DNA of 64,000 nucleotides from assembly GCF_900111985.1 (NCBI RefSeq), contig NZ_FOKI01000002.1, positions 124,001-188,000 of the forward strand, read 5' to 3'. Shown piece after piece: positions 54,906 through 64,000 of the stretch. Source of the DNA: Clostridium frigidicarnis (lineage in GTDB: Bacteria; Bacillota; Clostridia; Clostridiales; Clostridiaceae). The translations under genes were made by a program, and so were the position numbers. The first letter of the stretch is position 1; each line of letters opens with the position of its first letter. The notes beneath the pieces were generated by a model, which saw nothing but the letters and a program-made list of their open reading frames with translations, did not search any database and was not told where the DNA came from.

Positions 54906-55890
54906 TGTAATTATTTTAAGTTTATCAGCTGTTTTATGTGTATGGCTCTTAAATAATGATATTATAAGAGAAATATTTTATATAGTTTTAATATCATTTA
55001 TTGTTGCATACGCAATAAAGCCTATTGTTAGGTATTTTAACAAAAAAGGATATAATAAAAAATTTATATCTATAGCAGCAATATTATTTGTCTTTGGAGT
55101 ATTTATATCTATTTTAGCATTTTTTATACCTAAAATGATAAAAGAGAGCTCTAATTTATCAGGGTCAATAGAAGAAATAGAGAAGAGTATAAGTTATATT
55201 TATAATAACATAACGAATAATAAACTTTTTGGACTAGTACATACTGAAATTGAGGGGAAGGTCATAGAATATACCTCAAAAACTTTAAATGATATGATTA
55301 ATAATGCATTGGAATTAGGAGAACATTTACTTTCATTAGCTGTAATACCAGTGATATCATATTACTTTTTAGCAGATGGGAAAAGGTTTTGGGAAAAATT
55401 CTTAATGATCATGCCTGTTAGAAGAAGAAGTGTTATTAAATTAATAATAAATGATGTTGATAAAATATTATCTAAATATGTTATAAGTCAAGTTCTTTTA
55501 AGCATACTTATAGGAGTTTTGACTTTTATAATTTTAATAGTCTTAAAGGTTGATTTCCCCTTGGTATTGTCATTTATCAATGCCACAGCTAATATTATTC
55601 CATATTTTGGACCGATATTTGGGGGGATTCCAGCTATACTTTTAGCTTTATTGCAGTCTCCACAAAAAGCATTATATACAACAATATTATTGATAATAAT
55701 ACAGCAGATAGAAGGAGATTTAATTTCTCCTAAAATAGTTGGAGATAGCATATCTATTCATCCTATGATAGTTATAATTCTTTTGATAGTAGGAGGGAAA
55801 ATAGGTGGTTTTATTGGAATGGTTTTAGTTATACCATTTGCAGTTATAATAAAAGTTATATATGAAGATATTAACTATTATTTATTTTAA
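54886..55890 (+). CDS. AI-2E / PermA-family membrane transporter
   Basis: This 334-residue polytopic membrane protein has about seven transmembrane segments and the family hallmark PYFGPIFGGIPAILLALLQS, with QQIEGDLISPKIVGDSISIH downstream. Members export varied small molecules (autoinducer 2, sodium/proton exchange, indole-type compounds); no substrate can be given. The ATG at 54886 is 9 bases after AGGAG; a TTG at 54877 is too close. It overlaps the PRC-barrel gene and precedes the alanine T-box, an order common in Clostridia. Confidence 0.88.
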   Translation: MKRIAINVIILSLSAVLCVWLLNNDIIREIFYIVLISFIVAYAIKPIVRYFNKKGYNKKFISIAAILFVFGVFISILAFFIPKMIKESSNLSGSIEEIEKSISYIYNNITNNKLFGLVHTEIEGKVIEYTSKTLNDMINNALELGEHLLSLAVIPVISYYFLADGKRFWEKFLMIMPVRRRSVIKLIINDVDKILSKYVISQVLLSILIGVLTFIILIVLKVDFPLVLSFINATANIIPYFGPIFGGIPAILLALLQSPQKALYTTILLIIIQQIEGDLISPKIVGDSISIHPMIVIILLIVGGKIGGFIGMVLVIPFAVIIKVIYEDINYYLF

Positions 55891-55954
55891 AATCTTGACA
55901 TAGAAATGATAATAAAATATAATTTTTCATAAGTAATAAAATTAAATAATATTT

Positions 55955-56152
55955 AGCTATGATAAGAATGAGTAAATTTATATTTTCATTTAGAGAGAAA
56001 GTGGTTGGTGAAAGCTTTTTGAAATATAAATTGAAGGCTGTCTTTGAGCTTTGTCAATAGAGTGATGGATTATATTTTAATCCATAATTAGGGTGGTACC
56101 ACGGAAACAAGCTTTCGTCCCTTGGGTGTAGGGATGGAGGCTTTTTATATTT
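55955..56152 (+). promoter_or_regulatory. Alanine T-box riboswitch
   Basis: The T-box core AGGGTGGTACCACGG (56090-56104) pairs its UGGU with an uncharged NCCA end whose discriminator is A, right for tRNA-Ala. The stem I apical motif is GTGGTTGGTGAAAGC (56000-56014). CTAT (55957) and ATAG (56057) can close stem I, putting a GCT alanine codon at 56048-56050 in the specifier loop. The terminator is GCTTTCGTCCCT with AGGGATGGAGGC (56110-56141) and a T-run. The specifier position is my best fit, not certain. Confidence 0.9.
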
Positions 56153-56258
56153 TTTTATAATAATTTAAATTAAAAAAGGTAATAGGAATAAATAAGTAAT
56201 ATTGAGATCTATATTACACTAAATATATTCAAAAACATAAAAATTAGGAGGAATATAC

Positions 56259-58895
56259 ATGAAAAAAATGGGATTAAATGAACTAAGAGAAGAATACTTA
56301 AAATTCTTTGAGGGCAAAAAACATTTAAGGTTATCGAGTTTTTCACTAGTACCTCAAGAAGATAAAAGTTTACTTTTAATAAATGCAGGTATGGCGCCAT
56401 TAAAACCATATTTTACGGGGCTAAAAACACCACCAAGCACAAGGGTTACAACTTGTCAGAAATGTATAAGAACAGGTGATATAGAAAACGTAGGTAAAAC
56501 ATCAAGACATGCAACGTTTTTTGAAATGCTTGGAAACTTTTCCTTTGGCGATTATTTTAAAGGAGAAATAATACCTTGGGCATGGGAATTTATAACAGAA
56601 GTGTTGCAAATACCAAAGGATAAACTTTATGTAACAATATATCTTGATGATGATGAAGCTTTTGATATATGGACTAAAAAAACAGATGTTGATCCAAGTA
56701 GAATTTTCAGATTAGGTAAAGAAGATAACTTCTGGGAAATAGGGGTTGGACCTTGTGGACCGTGTTCAGAAATTCATTATGATAGAGGAGATAAAGTAGT
56801 AACTACATCAGAGGAATTCTTACAGGCTTCTGATAAAGATATAATAGTTGAATTCTGGAATTTAGTATTTACTCAATTTGATAAAGATGAAGATGGAAAT
56901 TACAATAAACTTGCTCATCCAAATATAGATACAGGAATGGGTCTTGAAAGAATTGCAACAATAATGCAAGGAACAAATAACATCTTTGAAATAGATACTA
57001 TAAAAGATATTGTAAATAAGGTTTGCAAAATAGCAAATGTTTCTTATGGTAAGGATGGAATTACAGATACATCATTAAGAATAATAGCGGACCATGCTAA
57101 AAGTGTAACATTCTTAATATGTGATGGGGTATCACCATCAAATGAAGGTAGAGGATATGTATTAAGAAGATTGTTAAGAAGAGCTTTAAGACATGGAAGA
57201 TTATTAGGAATAAAAGAAATGTTTTTAAGCAAAATAATGGAGACGGTAATAGAAAATTATGGTTCAGCTTATGAAGAACTTAAAGAAAAATTTGACTATA
57301 TAAAGAAAATAATTGATTTAGAAGAAGAAAGATTTAATGAAACATTAGATAGTGGAATGGAAATACTTAAATCATATATAGTAGAAATGGAAGAATCTAA
57401 AGAGAATGTTTTAATTGGAGAAAAAGCATTTAAACTTTATGATACTTATGGTTTTCCAATAGAACTTACAGAAGAAATTCTAAACGAAAAAAATATATCA
57501 GTTGATGTAACTAGTTTTAATAAAGAAATGGGACTTCAAAGAAAAAGAGCTAGAGAAGCAAGACATGAAAGTAACTATATGGGGGTAGATGATTCTATTT
57601 TAAATAAAATAGATAATAAAATAGTTACTGAGTTTAAAGGATATGAAACTTTAAGCTACCAAGGAAAAGTTATTCTAATAATAAAAGATGATAAATTTGT
57701 GGAAAAATTAAAACCTGGTGAAGAAGGTATTGTTATAACGGATGTTACTCCTTTTTATGCTGAAATGGGAGGCCAAGTAGGGGATACTGGATTTATATAT
57801 GGAAGTACAACAGAAGTTAGTGTTATAAATTGTAAAAAGAATATAGAAGGAAAGATAGCTCATTTTGTAAAAGTTAATAGTGGAGAAATAGGTATAAATG
57901 ATACTGTAAAACTAGTTGTTGATGAAGAAAGAAGAACTAATGTATGTAAAAATCATACAGCAACTCATATGTTACATGAAGCTCTTAAAGAAATATTGGG
58001 AGATCATGTAAATCAATCAGGATCATATGTTGATGAAGAAAGATTAAGATTTGACTTTACACATTTCTCAGCATTGACAGAAGAAGAGTTATTAAAAGTT
58101 GAAACTTTAGTAAATAACAAAATCATGGAAGTATTTGATGTTGTAACAAATGTAATGTCAATAGAAGAAGCTAAAAAGTGCGGAGCTATAGCTTTATTTG
58201 AGGATAAGTATAAAGAGGCAGTAAGAGTTGTTTCTGTTGGAGAATTTAGTAAGGAACTTTGTGGTGGAACTCATGTAAGAAATTCAGGACAAATAGGCTT
58301 ATTTAAAATAGTTTCAGAAGCAGGAGTTGCAGCCGGAACTAGAAGAATTGAGGCAGTAACAGGAACTGGGGCAATTAAATTTATAGAAAATAAAAATGAA
58401 ATGTTAAAAGATGTTTCTAAGGTATTAAAATGTACAGAAAAAGATTTAATAGAGAAAATAAATCAAAATATAAGCTTATTAAAAGAAAAGGATAAAGAAA
58501 TACAAGAGCTTAAATCAAAAATGATTAATGGTGTAGAAGATGATATCTTAAAGGAAGTCAAAGAAGTAAAAGGGTTGAAATATGTTGCTTACAAATTATT
58601 AGATATTGATGGAAATGCACTAAGAGACATTGGAGATAAAGTTAAAAATAAACTTGGAGAAGGAGTAGTAGTTTTAGCTTCAGTTGTAAATGGAAAAGTA
58701 CAAATTGTTACAATGGCTTCTAAAGAAGCTGTGGCTAAAGGAGCTCATGCAGGTAAGATAATAAAAGAAGTCGCAACAATTGCTGGCGGTGGCGGTGGCG
58801 GAAGACCAGATATGGCTCAAGCTGGTGGTAAACTTCCAGAAAAAGTTGATGAGGCTTTAGAAAAAGTTAAAGAAGTATTAGAAAAATCATTATAA
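56259..58895 (+). CDS. alaS: Alanyl-tRNA synthetase
   Basis: This 878-residue class IIc synthetase has the catalytic core with motif 2 around [15 protein letters not shown] and [20 protein letters not shown]-like sequence. The editing domain has the zinc-type residues [11 protein letters not shown] and CGGTHV, and the C-Ala domain carries a glycine-rich stretch ([15 protein letters not shown]). GGAGG precedes the ATG, and a T-box leader controls transcription according to alanine tRNA charging. ireB follows, as in many Firmicutes. Confidence 0.98.
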   Translation: MKKMGLNELREEYLKFFEGKKHLRLSSFSLVPQEDKSLLLINAGMAPLKPYFTGLKTPPSTRVTTCQKCIRTGDIENVGKTSRHATFFEMLGNFSFGDYFKGEIIPWAWEFITEVLQIPKDKLYVTIYLDDDEAFDIWTKKTDVDPSRIFRLGKEDNFWEIGVGPCGPCSEIHYDRGDKVVTTSEEFLQASDKDIIVEFWNLVFTQFDKDEDGNYNKLAHPNIDTGMGLERIATIMQGTNNIFEIDTIKDIVNKVCKIANVSYGKDGITDTSLRIIADHAKSVTFLICDGVSPSNEGRGYVLRRLLRRALRHGRLLGIKEMFLSKIMETVIENYGSAYEELKEKFDYIKKIIDLEEERFNETLDSGMEILKSYIVEMEESKENVLIGEKAFKLYDTYGFPIELTEEILNEKNISVDVTSFNKEMGLQRKRAREARHESNYMGVDDSILNKIDNKIVTEFKGYETLSYQGKVILIIKDDKFVEKLKPGEEGIVITDVTPFYAEMGGQVGDTGFIYGSTTEVSVINCKKNIEGKIAHFVKVNSGEIGINDTVKLVVDEERRTNVCKNHTATHMLHEALKEILGDHVNQSGSYVDEERLRFDFTHFSALTEEELLKVETLVNNKIMEVFDVVTNVMSIEEAKKCGAIALFEDKYKEAVRVVSVGEFSKELCGGTHVRNSGQIGLFKIVSEAGVAAGTRRIEAVTGTGAIKFIENKNEMLKDVSKVLKCTEKDLIEKINQNISLLKEKDKEIQELKSKMINGVEDDILKEVKEVKGLKYVAYKLLDIDGNALRDIGDKVKNKLGEGVVVLASVVNGKVQIVTMASKEAVAKGAHAGKIIKEVATIAGGGGGGRPDMAQAGGKLPEKVDEALEKVKEVLEKSL

Positions 58896-58986
58896 TAAAT
58901 GTATATACATTTTTGCCGTTTTGATTTATAATATAAGTATTAAATGAGAATGAATAATGCTAAATTTAATTACTTTATAGTAAAAG

Positions 58987-59016
58987 TTGAATACTTTTAT
59001 AAGAAATGGTTATACT
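58987..59016 (+). promoter_or_regulatory. Promoter of ireB
   Basis: TTGAAT (58987-58992), an 18 bp spacer and TATACT (59011-59016). A second TATAAT at 59039 may serve another start. Confidence 0.6.
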
Positions 59017-59054
59017 GATTAAGGTAACTACGTACATGTTATAATGTAATTGTA

Positions 59055-59085
59055 GGGAGGTGAAGCTGCATAAGCAGCGTTACTT
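59055..59085 (+). promoter_or_regulatory. Unusually distant ribosome binding site of ireB with bridging hairpin
   Basis: GGGAGG (59055-59060) is about 25 bases from the ATG, too far for normal initiation. GCTGC-ATAA-GCAGC (59065-59078) lies between them; folding it out leaves about 10-11 bases, a normal distance. No other ribosome binding site or in-frame start is available, and a TAA lies in frame just upstream. Confidence 0.6.
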
Positions 59086-59346
59086 ATGGCTAATAATATT
59101 AATGAAAATACAATGCAGTTCGATTTCGATAGGGATAAGAAAGATTTAACTAAATCTATACTTACAGAAATATATAGCTCATTAAAAGAAAAAGGATATA
59201 ATCCAGTTAATCAATTAGTGGGATATTTGATTTCAGGGGATCCAACGTATATTACTAATTATAATGGTGCTAGAGCTTTGGTTAGAAAGCTAGAGAGAGA
59301 TGAAATTTTAGAAGAAGTTTTAAAATCTTATTTGGACGTAAAGTAA
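59086..59346 (+). CDS. ireB: IreB family regulatory phosphoprotein (DUF965)
   Basis: This 86-residue small protein matches IreB/YrzL (UPF0297): [11 protein letters not shown] at the N-terminus, [20 protein letters not shown] in the middle and [17 protein letters not shown] at the end. In Enterococcus, IreB is phosphorylated by the PASTA kinase IreK and affects cephalosporin resistance. It is encoded between alaS and ruvX, its normal place. The distant ribosome binding site and hairpin suggest translational control. Confidence 0.92.
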   Translation: MANNINENTMQFDFDRDKKDLTKSILTEIYSSLKEKGYNPVNQLVGYLISGDPTYITNYNGARALVRKLERDEILEEVLKSYLDVK

Positions 59347-59378
59347 TGATGGTGCCCTATTTTAGGGCACTTTTACTT
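59347..59378 (+). terminator. Terminator or attenuator between ireB and ruvX
   Basis: GTGCCCTA and TAGGGCAC enclose a TTT loop, followed by TTTTACTTT. Confidence 0.7.
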
Positions 59379-59414
59379 TAATATCCTATTTTATATAAAA
59401 TAAGGAGCATATTT

Positions 59415-59831
59415 ATGAGAATACTTGGATTAGATATAGGAGATAAAACTATAGGGGTTGCCATTAGTGATCCATTAGGGTTTACTGCTCAAGGAATAAC
59501 AACAATAAGACGTAGAATTGATCCTTTAGATTTGAAAGATTTGAAGAAAATTTGTGACGATTATAAAGTTGAAAAAATAATATCAGGACTTCCTAAGAAT
59601 ATGAATGGCACATTAGGGCCTCAAGGAGAAAAAGTTATGGAGTTCTGTAAGAAAATAAAAGATGAATTAAATATAGAGCTAGAGTATTGGGATGAAAGGC
59701 TTACAACAGTTGCAGCTCATAGAGCAATGCTTGAAGCTGATATGTCTAGAGCAAAAAGAAAAAAAATAGTTGATAAAGTAGCGGCTACATATATCCTACA
59801 AGGATATTTAGATAGAATATCAAACAGCTAA
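59415..59831 (+). CDS. ruvX: Putative pre-16S rRNA nuclease / Holliday junction resolvase-like YqgF
   Basis: This 138-residue RNase H-fold protein has the conserved [19 protein letters not shown] and [14 protein letters not shown] and [12 protein letters not shown]. coli YqgF completes the 5' end of 16S rRNA; older annotation calls it a Holliday junction resolvase. AAGGAG precedes the ATG. It is placed between ireB and the DUF1292 gene, as in most Firmicutes. Confidence 0.95.
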   Translation: MRILGLDIGDKTIGVAISDPLGFTAQGITTIRRRIDPLDLKDLKKICDDYKVEKIISGLPKNMNGTLGPQGEKVMEFCKKIKDELNIELEYWDERLTTVAAHRAMLEADMSRAKRKKIVDKVAATYILQGYLDRISNS

Positions 59832-59895
59832 TAACCATTCTTGGAATATGATGGTTGTTGGTGTAAAACAATTAATAATTGAGGAGTGTTAATGA

Positions 59896-60162
59896 ATGAA
59901 TGATGAGAAACAAACAATATTGCTAGTTGATGAAGATGGTGTAGAGTGCGAATTTGAAATTTCTGAGGTTTTCGGTGTAGATGAATTAAATAGTGAGTAT
60001 GCTGTAGTTATTCCTGTTGATAGTGAAGAAGAGGAAGGAATACTATTAAAAATGATAGAAGAAGCAGATGGAAGTATGACATTAGCAACAATTGAAGATG
60101 AAGAAGAGTATGATATAGCAGCTGAGGTATATGCTACACTTTTCATGAATGAAGATAATTAG
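59896..60162 (+). CDS. DUF1292 family protein (YrzB-like)
   Basis: This 88-residue very acidic protein (many Asp and Glu, e.g. DEDGVECEFEISEVFGVDE and PVDSEEEEG) matches the DUF1292 family always found after ruvX in Firmicutes. No function is known. GAGGAG precedes the ATG; an ATG four bases earlier is in another frame and stops at once. Confidence 0.9.
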   Translation: MNDEKQTILLVDEDGVECEFEISEVFGVDELNSEYAVVIPVDSEEEEGILLKMIEEADGSMTLATIEDEEEYDIAAEVYATLFMNEDN

Positions 60163-60196
60163 TAATTAATAATATAGGAAATGGGGTTGTTATTAT

Positions 60197-60646
60197 ATGC
60201 CAAATTTAACTATAACAGAAATGAATAATCTTAAAGAAGAATTGAAAAAGAAAGGATATAAATTAACACCTCAGAGAAGAGCCATAGTTGATACAATAAT
60301 TGAGAATGAAGGCAAGCATTTAACAGTAGAAGAAATTTATGATGAAGTAAAAAAAGATTGTCCGGAAATAGGTTTAGCTACTGTTTATAGAACCATTTTA
60401 CTTTTAGAAGAATTGCAAATAGTATATAAATTAGATTTGAATGATGGATGCAGTAGATATGAAATGGTTCATAAAGACGAAATTCACAGACATCACCATT
60501 TGATTTGTACAAAATGTGGCAGTGTAATCGAGGTAGAAGGTGATTTGTTGGAAAATTTAGAAGTTAAAATTGAAAAACAATATAATTTTAAAATAAAGGA
60601 CCATAGCGTTAAATTTTTTGGGATATGCCAAAATTGTGGTGAGTAG
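60197..60646 (+). CDS. fur: Fur-family metal-dependent repressor
   Basis: This 149-residue repressor has an N-terminal winged helix (GYKLTPQRRAIVDTI; GLATVYRTILLLEEL) and a C-terminal metal-sensing domain. The structural zinc is held by CTKCG and CQNCG. The regulatory site has HRHHHLIC and the glutamate of SRYEM. PerR usually has an aspartate at that position, so Fur is more likely than PerR, although the gene often carries either name. It lies in ruvX-DUF1292-fur-rnjA. Confidence 0.88.
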   Translation: MPNLTITEMNNLKEELKKKGYKLTPQRRAIVDTIIENEGKHLTVEEIYDEVKKDCPEIGLATVYRTILLLEELQIVYKLDLNDGCSRYEMVHKDEIHRHHHLICTKCGSVIEVEGDLLENLEVKIEKQYNFKIKDHSVKFFGICQNCGE

Positions 60647-60682
60647 TTTTAAAATATATAATAAAAGCAAGGAGGGGAGATA

Positions 60683-62350
60683 ATGAAAAGAGAGAAGGAT
60701 AAGGTTAAGATAATTCCTCTTGGCGGACTTAATGAAATCGGAAAAAATATGACAATTATAGAGTACAAAGAGGATATTATAGTAATAGATTGTGGTTTAA
60801 AATTTCCAGATGAAGATATGTTTGGAATAGATATTGTTATACCGGACGTAACATATTTAATAAAAAACAAAGAAAAAGTAAGAGGAATATTTTTCACACA
60901 TGGACATGAAGATCATATAGGAGCACTTCCATATATCCTAAAACAGTTAAATGTACCGGTTTATGGTACAAAACTAACATTGGGAATTATTGAGACAAAA
61001 CTTAAGGAACATGGATTATTAAGTACAACAAACTTAATAACAGTAAAAGCAAGAGATATAATTAGACTTCAAAGTGCTTCAGTAGAATTTATAAAAACAA
61101 ATCATAGTATTGCTGATTCTGTAGCAATAGCTATACATACACCGTTAGGTGTTATATTGCATACAGGAGATTTTAAAATAGATTATACTCCAATAGATGG
61201 AGAGATAATGGATTTTGCAAGATTTGCAGAATTGGGGAAAAAGGGCGTGCTAGCTATGCTGGCAGATAGTACTAATGTTGAACGTCCAGGTTATACAATG
61301 TCTGAAAGGACAGTTGGAGAAACCTTTGAAAATATATTTAGTAGTGCAAATGGAAGAATAATAGTTGCAACTTTCGCATCTAATATCCATAGGATACAGC
61401 AAATACTCATGGCAGCAGAAAAGTATGGAAGAAAAGTTGCTGTTTCAGGTAGAAGTATGGAGAATACTGTTGCAGTTGCAACGGAACTTGGGTATTTAAC
61501 ACCAGGTAAAGATGTTGTTATAAATATAGATGCAATAAATAGATATCCTAATGATAAGATTGTTATAATAACTACAGGAAGCCAGGGGGAGCCAATGTCT
61601 GCTCTAGCTAGAATGGCTACATCAGAACATAAAAAGGTTAATATAATAGAGGGAGATATGGTTATAATATCAGCTAGCCCTATACCTGGAAATGAGAAGC
61701 TTATATCAAAAGTTATAAATCAATTATTTAAAAAGGGTGCAGAAGTTATATATGAAGCATTAGCAGATGTACATGTATCAGGACATGCGTGTCAAGAGGA
61801 ATTAAAACTTATGCATTGTTTAGCTAAACCAAGATTTTTTATACCTGTTCATGGAGAGTATAGACATTTAAAGCAGCACAAAGAGCTAGCTCAAAAACTA
61901 GGTATGAATTCTAACAACATCATTATAATGGATAATGGTGAGGTTGTGGAAATCACAAGGGATTCTATAAGAAAAAATGGAACAGTTATTTCAGGTCAAG
62001 TTTTTGTAGATGGTCTTGGTGTTGGAGATGTTGGAAATATAGTACTTAGAGATAGAAAACATTTATCACAGGATGGAATTTTAACAGTTGTAGTAACAAT
62101 TGAAAGAGAAAGTGGAGCTGTTATAGCTGGACCGGATATTATTTCTAGGGGATTTGTATATGTTAGAGAATCAGAGGATTTAATGGGTGAGGCTAGAGAA
62201 ATAGTAAAAGCTGCCCTTAAAGAATGTGAGGCTAAGAAAATATCTGATTGGGCGTCAATGAAAGCTATGATAAAAGATGCTTTAAGAGTATACTTATATG
62301 AGAAAACAAAGAGAAAACCAATGATACTACCAATAATAATGGAAATATAG
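60683..62350 (+). CDS. rnjA: Ribonuclease J
   Basis: This 555-residue beta-CASP metallo-beta-lactamase RNase degrades and processes RNA with both endonuclease and 5'-3' exonuclease activity. The metal motif is THGHEDHIGALPYIL (H73, H75, D77, H78); HTGDFKIDYTP and PVHGEYRHLK provide further ligands; the C-terminal dimerisation domain is complete. AGGAGGGGAG precedes the ATG. It follows fur by 36 bp and precedes a YlbF-family gene. Confidence 0.96.
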   Translation: MKREKDKVKIIPLGGLNEIGKNMTIIEYKEDIIVIDCGLKFPDEDMFGIDIVIPDVTYLIKNKEKVRGIFFTHGHEDHIGALPYILKQLNVPVYGTKLTLGIIETKLKEHGLLSTTNLITVKARDIIRLQSASVEFIKTNHSIADSVAIAIHTPLGVILHTGDFKIDYTPIDGEIMDFARFAELGKKGVLAMLADSTNVERPGYTMSERTVGETFENIFSSANGRIIVATFASNIHRIQQILMAAEKYGRKVAVSGRSMENTVAVATELGYLTPGKDVVINIDAINRYPNDKIVIITTGSQGEPMSALARMATSEHKKVNIIEGDMVIISASPIPGNEKLISKVINQLFKKGAEVIYEALADVHVSGHACQEELKLMHCLAKPRFFIPVHGEYRHLKQHKELAQKLGMNSNNIIIMDNGEVVEITRDSIRKNGTVISGQVFVDGLGVGDVGNIVLRDRKHLSQDGILTVVVTIERESGAVIAGPDIISRGFVYVRESEDLMGEAREIVKAALKECEAKKISDWASMKAMIKDALRVYLYEKTKRKPMILPIIMEI

Positions 62351-62372
62351 AGATTTTAGTTGGAGGTATTTG

Positions 62373-62726
62373 ATGACTATCTATGATAGAACTCATGAAT
62401 TAGCTAATGAACTGAAAAATACTGCAGAAGTATTAGAGTATAGAAATTCTTACAAAAAGATTCAAGAAAATGAAAAAAATAAAGAATTGGTTGATAAATT
62501 CAGAAAAATTCAATTTGAGGCATATAATGAACAAATTGAAAAAGGAGATATATCACAAGAGACTAAAGAAAAAATGCAAAATTTAGGAGCTATTTTATCT
62601 GCTAATATAGATGTATCTAACTATATTCAAGCGGAATCTAAGTTTGCAGTACTTTGGGAAGATATAATTAAAATATTACATGATTCGGTTGGATTGGATT
62701 TAACTTTAAAAAATGACAATCAATAG
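62373..62726 (+). CDS. YlbF/YmcA family protein
   Basis: This 117-residue all-helical protein resembles the YlbF/YmcA/YaaT group; in Bacillus these form an Fe-S complex that guides RNase Y. The conserved region is LEYRNSYKKIQENEKNKELVDKFRKIQFEAYN. Its position directly after rnjA fits a role in RNA turnover. An in-frame TTG at 62370 precedes the ATG, but the ATG at 62373 has normal spacing from GGAGGT. Confidence 0.85.
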   Translation: MTIYDRTHELANELKNTAEVLEYRNSYKKIQENEKNKELVDKFRKIQFEAYNEQIEKGDISQETKEKMQNLGAILSANIDVSNYIQAESKFAVLWEDIIKILHDSVGLDLTLKNDNQ

Positions 62727-62748
62727 TCAAAAAATTTGACTTTTTAAC
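62727..62748 (+). terminator. Terminator of rnjA-ylbF
   Basis: GTCAAA and TTTGAC enclose an A-loop, followed by TTTTT. Confidence 0.65.
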
Positions 62749-62780
62749 ATTGTAATATTAGAATTAATATGGTCAAAGTA

Positions 62781-62813
62781 GAATTGGATACCCACGTATC
62801 CAATTTTATTTTG
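62781..62813 (+). terminator. Second hairpin terminator upstream of typA
   Basis: AATTGGATAC (62782-62791) and GTATCCAATT (62796-62805) form a 10 bp stem, followed by TTATTTTG. Confidence 0.75.
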
Positions 62814-62845
62814 CATATTAATAATATTTTGTGCAAAAATAAAGT

Positions 62846-62880
62846 TAAATAATAAATAAATAAGTAAATAAATAAATAAA
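62846..62880 (+). repeat. Tetranucleotide repeat upstream of typA
   Basis: About eight TAAA units, one interrupted by TAAG, end 4 bases before the ribosome binding site TGGAGG of typA. Confidence 0.7.
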
Positions 62881-62900
62881 CTTTGGAGGAAAAGAAAATA

Positions 62901-64000
62901 ATGAATATATTTGAAAGAAATGATATAAGAAACATAGCTATAATTGCTCACGTTGACCACGGTAAGACAACTTTGGTAGATGCTTTATTAAAGCAAAGTA
63001 ATGTTTATAGAACAAATGAAAAAATAGAAGAAAGAGTTATGGACTCTAATGATTTAGAAAAAGAAAGAGGTATAACAATACTTTCTAAAAATACATCTGT
63101 TAGCTATGAAGGTGTAAAGATAAATATAATAGATACACCAGGACATGCTGATTTTGGTGGAGAAGTTGAACGTGTACTTAAAATGGTAGATAGTGTTCTT
63201 TTAGTAGTAGATTCATATGAAGGTGCTATGCCTCAAACTAAATTCGTTTTAAGAAAAGCTCTAGAACTTGGATTAGATCCAATAGTAGTAATAAATAAAA
63301 TCGATAAACCAGATGCTAGACCAACAGAAGTAATAGATGAAATATTTGAATTATTTATGGATCTAGGGGCTACTGATGAGCAGTTAGACTTCCCAATAAT
63401 GTATTGTTCAGCAAGAGATGGATATGCAATGCTTGAGCCAGAAGATAAAGGCGAAAATATGATACCACTTTTAGATATGATAATAAAAAATGTTAAGGCA
63501 CCTGTAGGGTACATAGACAAGCCGCTACAAATGCTTGTTACAACTCTTGATTCAAGTGAGTATGTAGGAAGAATAGCAATAGGAAAAATTGAAAGAGGAA
63601 CTATAAGAAAAAATCAAATGGTAACTCTTATGACTAAAGAAGGAAATAAGTCAAATATAAAGGTTTCGAATCTTTACGTATATGATGGATTAAAAAGAGT
63701 AGACACTGAAGAAGCTAAACTTGGAGATATAATTGCTATAAGTGGTGTTGGAAATGCAAGCATAGGAGATACTATAGCAGATAATGAAAATCCAGAAGCT
63801 TTACCATTTGTACACATAGATGAGCCAACAATAAGCATGAACTTTATGGTAAATGATTCACCTTTTGCTGGTAGAGAAGGAGATTTTGTTACATCAAGAC
63901 ATTTAAGAGATAGATTATTAAAGGAATTAGAAACAAACGTTAGTTTAAGAGTTAATGAATTATCTCCAGACTGTTTTGAAGTAAGCGGAAGAGGAGAACT
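62901..64000 (+). CDS. typA: Translational GTPase TypA/BipA, 5' part (runs off the window)
   Basis: The first 366 residues are present. The G domain shows [17 protein letters not shown] (G1), ERGITI (switch I), [20 protein letters not shown] (G3) and NKIDKPDA (G4); the beta-barrel domain II follows (about 200-290), then the start of an EF-G domain III-like region ([17 protein letters not shown]). BipA is a ribosome-associated GTPase important in stress and 50S assembly. TTGGAGG lies 12 bases before the ATG. The frame stays open to the last base. Confidence 0.96.
   Translation, partial: MNIFERNDIRNIAIIAHVDHGKTTLVDALLKQSNVYRTNEKIEERVMDSNDLEKERGITILSKNTSVSYEGVKINIIDTPGHADFGGEVERVLKMVDSVLLVVDSYEGAMPQTKFVLRKALELGLDPIVVINKIDKPDARPTEVIDEIFELFMDLGATDEQLDFPIMYCSARDGYAMLEPEDKGENMIPLLDMIIKNVKAPVGYIDKPLQMLVTTLDSSEYVGRIAIGKIERGTIRKNQMVTLMTKEGNKSNIKVSNLYVYDGLKRVDTEEAKLGDIIAISGVGNASIGDTIADNENPEALPFVHIDEPTISMNFMVNDSPFAGREGDFVTSRHLRDRLLKELETNVSLRVNELSPDCFEVSGRGE

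Noticed and set aside
62744-62960. Minus-strand frames over the rnjA-typA spacer
   Set aside because: They are low-complexity Phe/Leu/Ile/Tyr frames arising from the AT-rich repeat and terminators.

Overview
The window reads as a chromosomal segment of a low-GC, anaerobic, endospore-forming Firmicute, most likely Clostridium sensu stricto; the species cannot be named from this stretch alone. Support comes from the very AT-rich sequence, strong GGAGG ribosome binding sites, the spore gene yunB at the left edge, the clostridial SCIFF peptide and its radical SAM maturase, a FabT/FabK-type fatty-acid operon, an alanine T-box, and the order alaS-ireB-ruvX-DUF1292-fur. Nearly all genes lie on the + strand. 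Exceptions are hpt, a CAP-domain protein and a yjjP/yjjB exporter pair. I found no rRNA, tRNA, prophage, insertion sequence with a transposase, or CRISPR array.

Layout. 0-7.5 kb: the yunB 3' end, hpt (-), an hflX with an unusual N-terminal domain, a small zinc-ribbon protein, a nucleotidyltransferase, a MocR-type regulator, yigZ and yebC. 7.5-13 kb: a 1 kb repeat-rich spacer carrying a sigma-54 promoter and a 38 bp palindrome, then a CoA-transferase, a 3-hydroxyacyl-CoA dehydrogenase and a PAS-containing sigma-54 activator. 13-19.5 kb: dut, a CAP-domain protein, a membrane-anchored protein, then ruvA-ruvB-queA-tgt. 19.5-24.3 kb: yajC, a small membrane protein, scfA-scfB (SCIFF) and secD-secF. 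24.4-33.7 kb: a degenerate recJ-like gene, apt, rel, dtd, an MBL hydrolase, hemZ, hisS and aspS. 33.9-39.5 kb: an M29 aminopeptidase, a CsoR/CstR-type repressor, yjjB/yjjP, glyA and a PHP phosphatase.

39.5-49.2 kb: one complete type II fatty-acid synthesis operon, fabT-fabH-acpP-fabK-fabD-fabG-fabF-accB-fabZ-accC-accD-accA, preceded by a strong promoter and three FabT boxes. 49.7-54.3 kb: rarA, then iscR-iscS-iscU-mnmA (Fe-S cluster and 2-thiouridine synthesis). 54.4-58.9 kb: a PRC-barrel protein, an AI-2E-family permease, and a T-box-controlled alaS. 59-64 kb: ireB, ruvX, a DUF1292 gene, fur, rnjA, a YlbF-family gene and the 5' part of typA.

Besides the housekeeping genes, two families of dispersed non-coding repeats stand out. 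R1 has GTGACAAGTT-type inverted ends around an A-rich core with a small hairpin. R2 is a MITE-like hairpin element of about 165 bp at full length. The observations I rate highest are a JAMM metalloprotease-like signature in the N-terminal domain of HflX, a RecJ-like protein that has lost almost all of its metal ligands but keeps the recJ position, the sigma-54 acyl-CoA module with its promoter and palindrome, the SCIFF locus between yajC and secDF, and the two repeat families.
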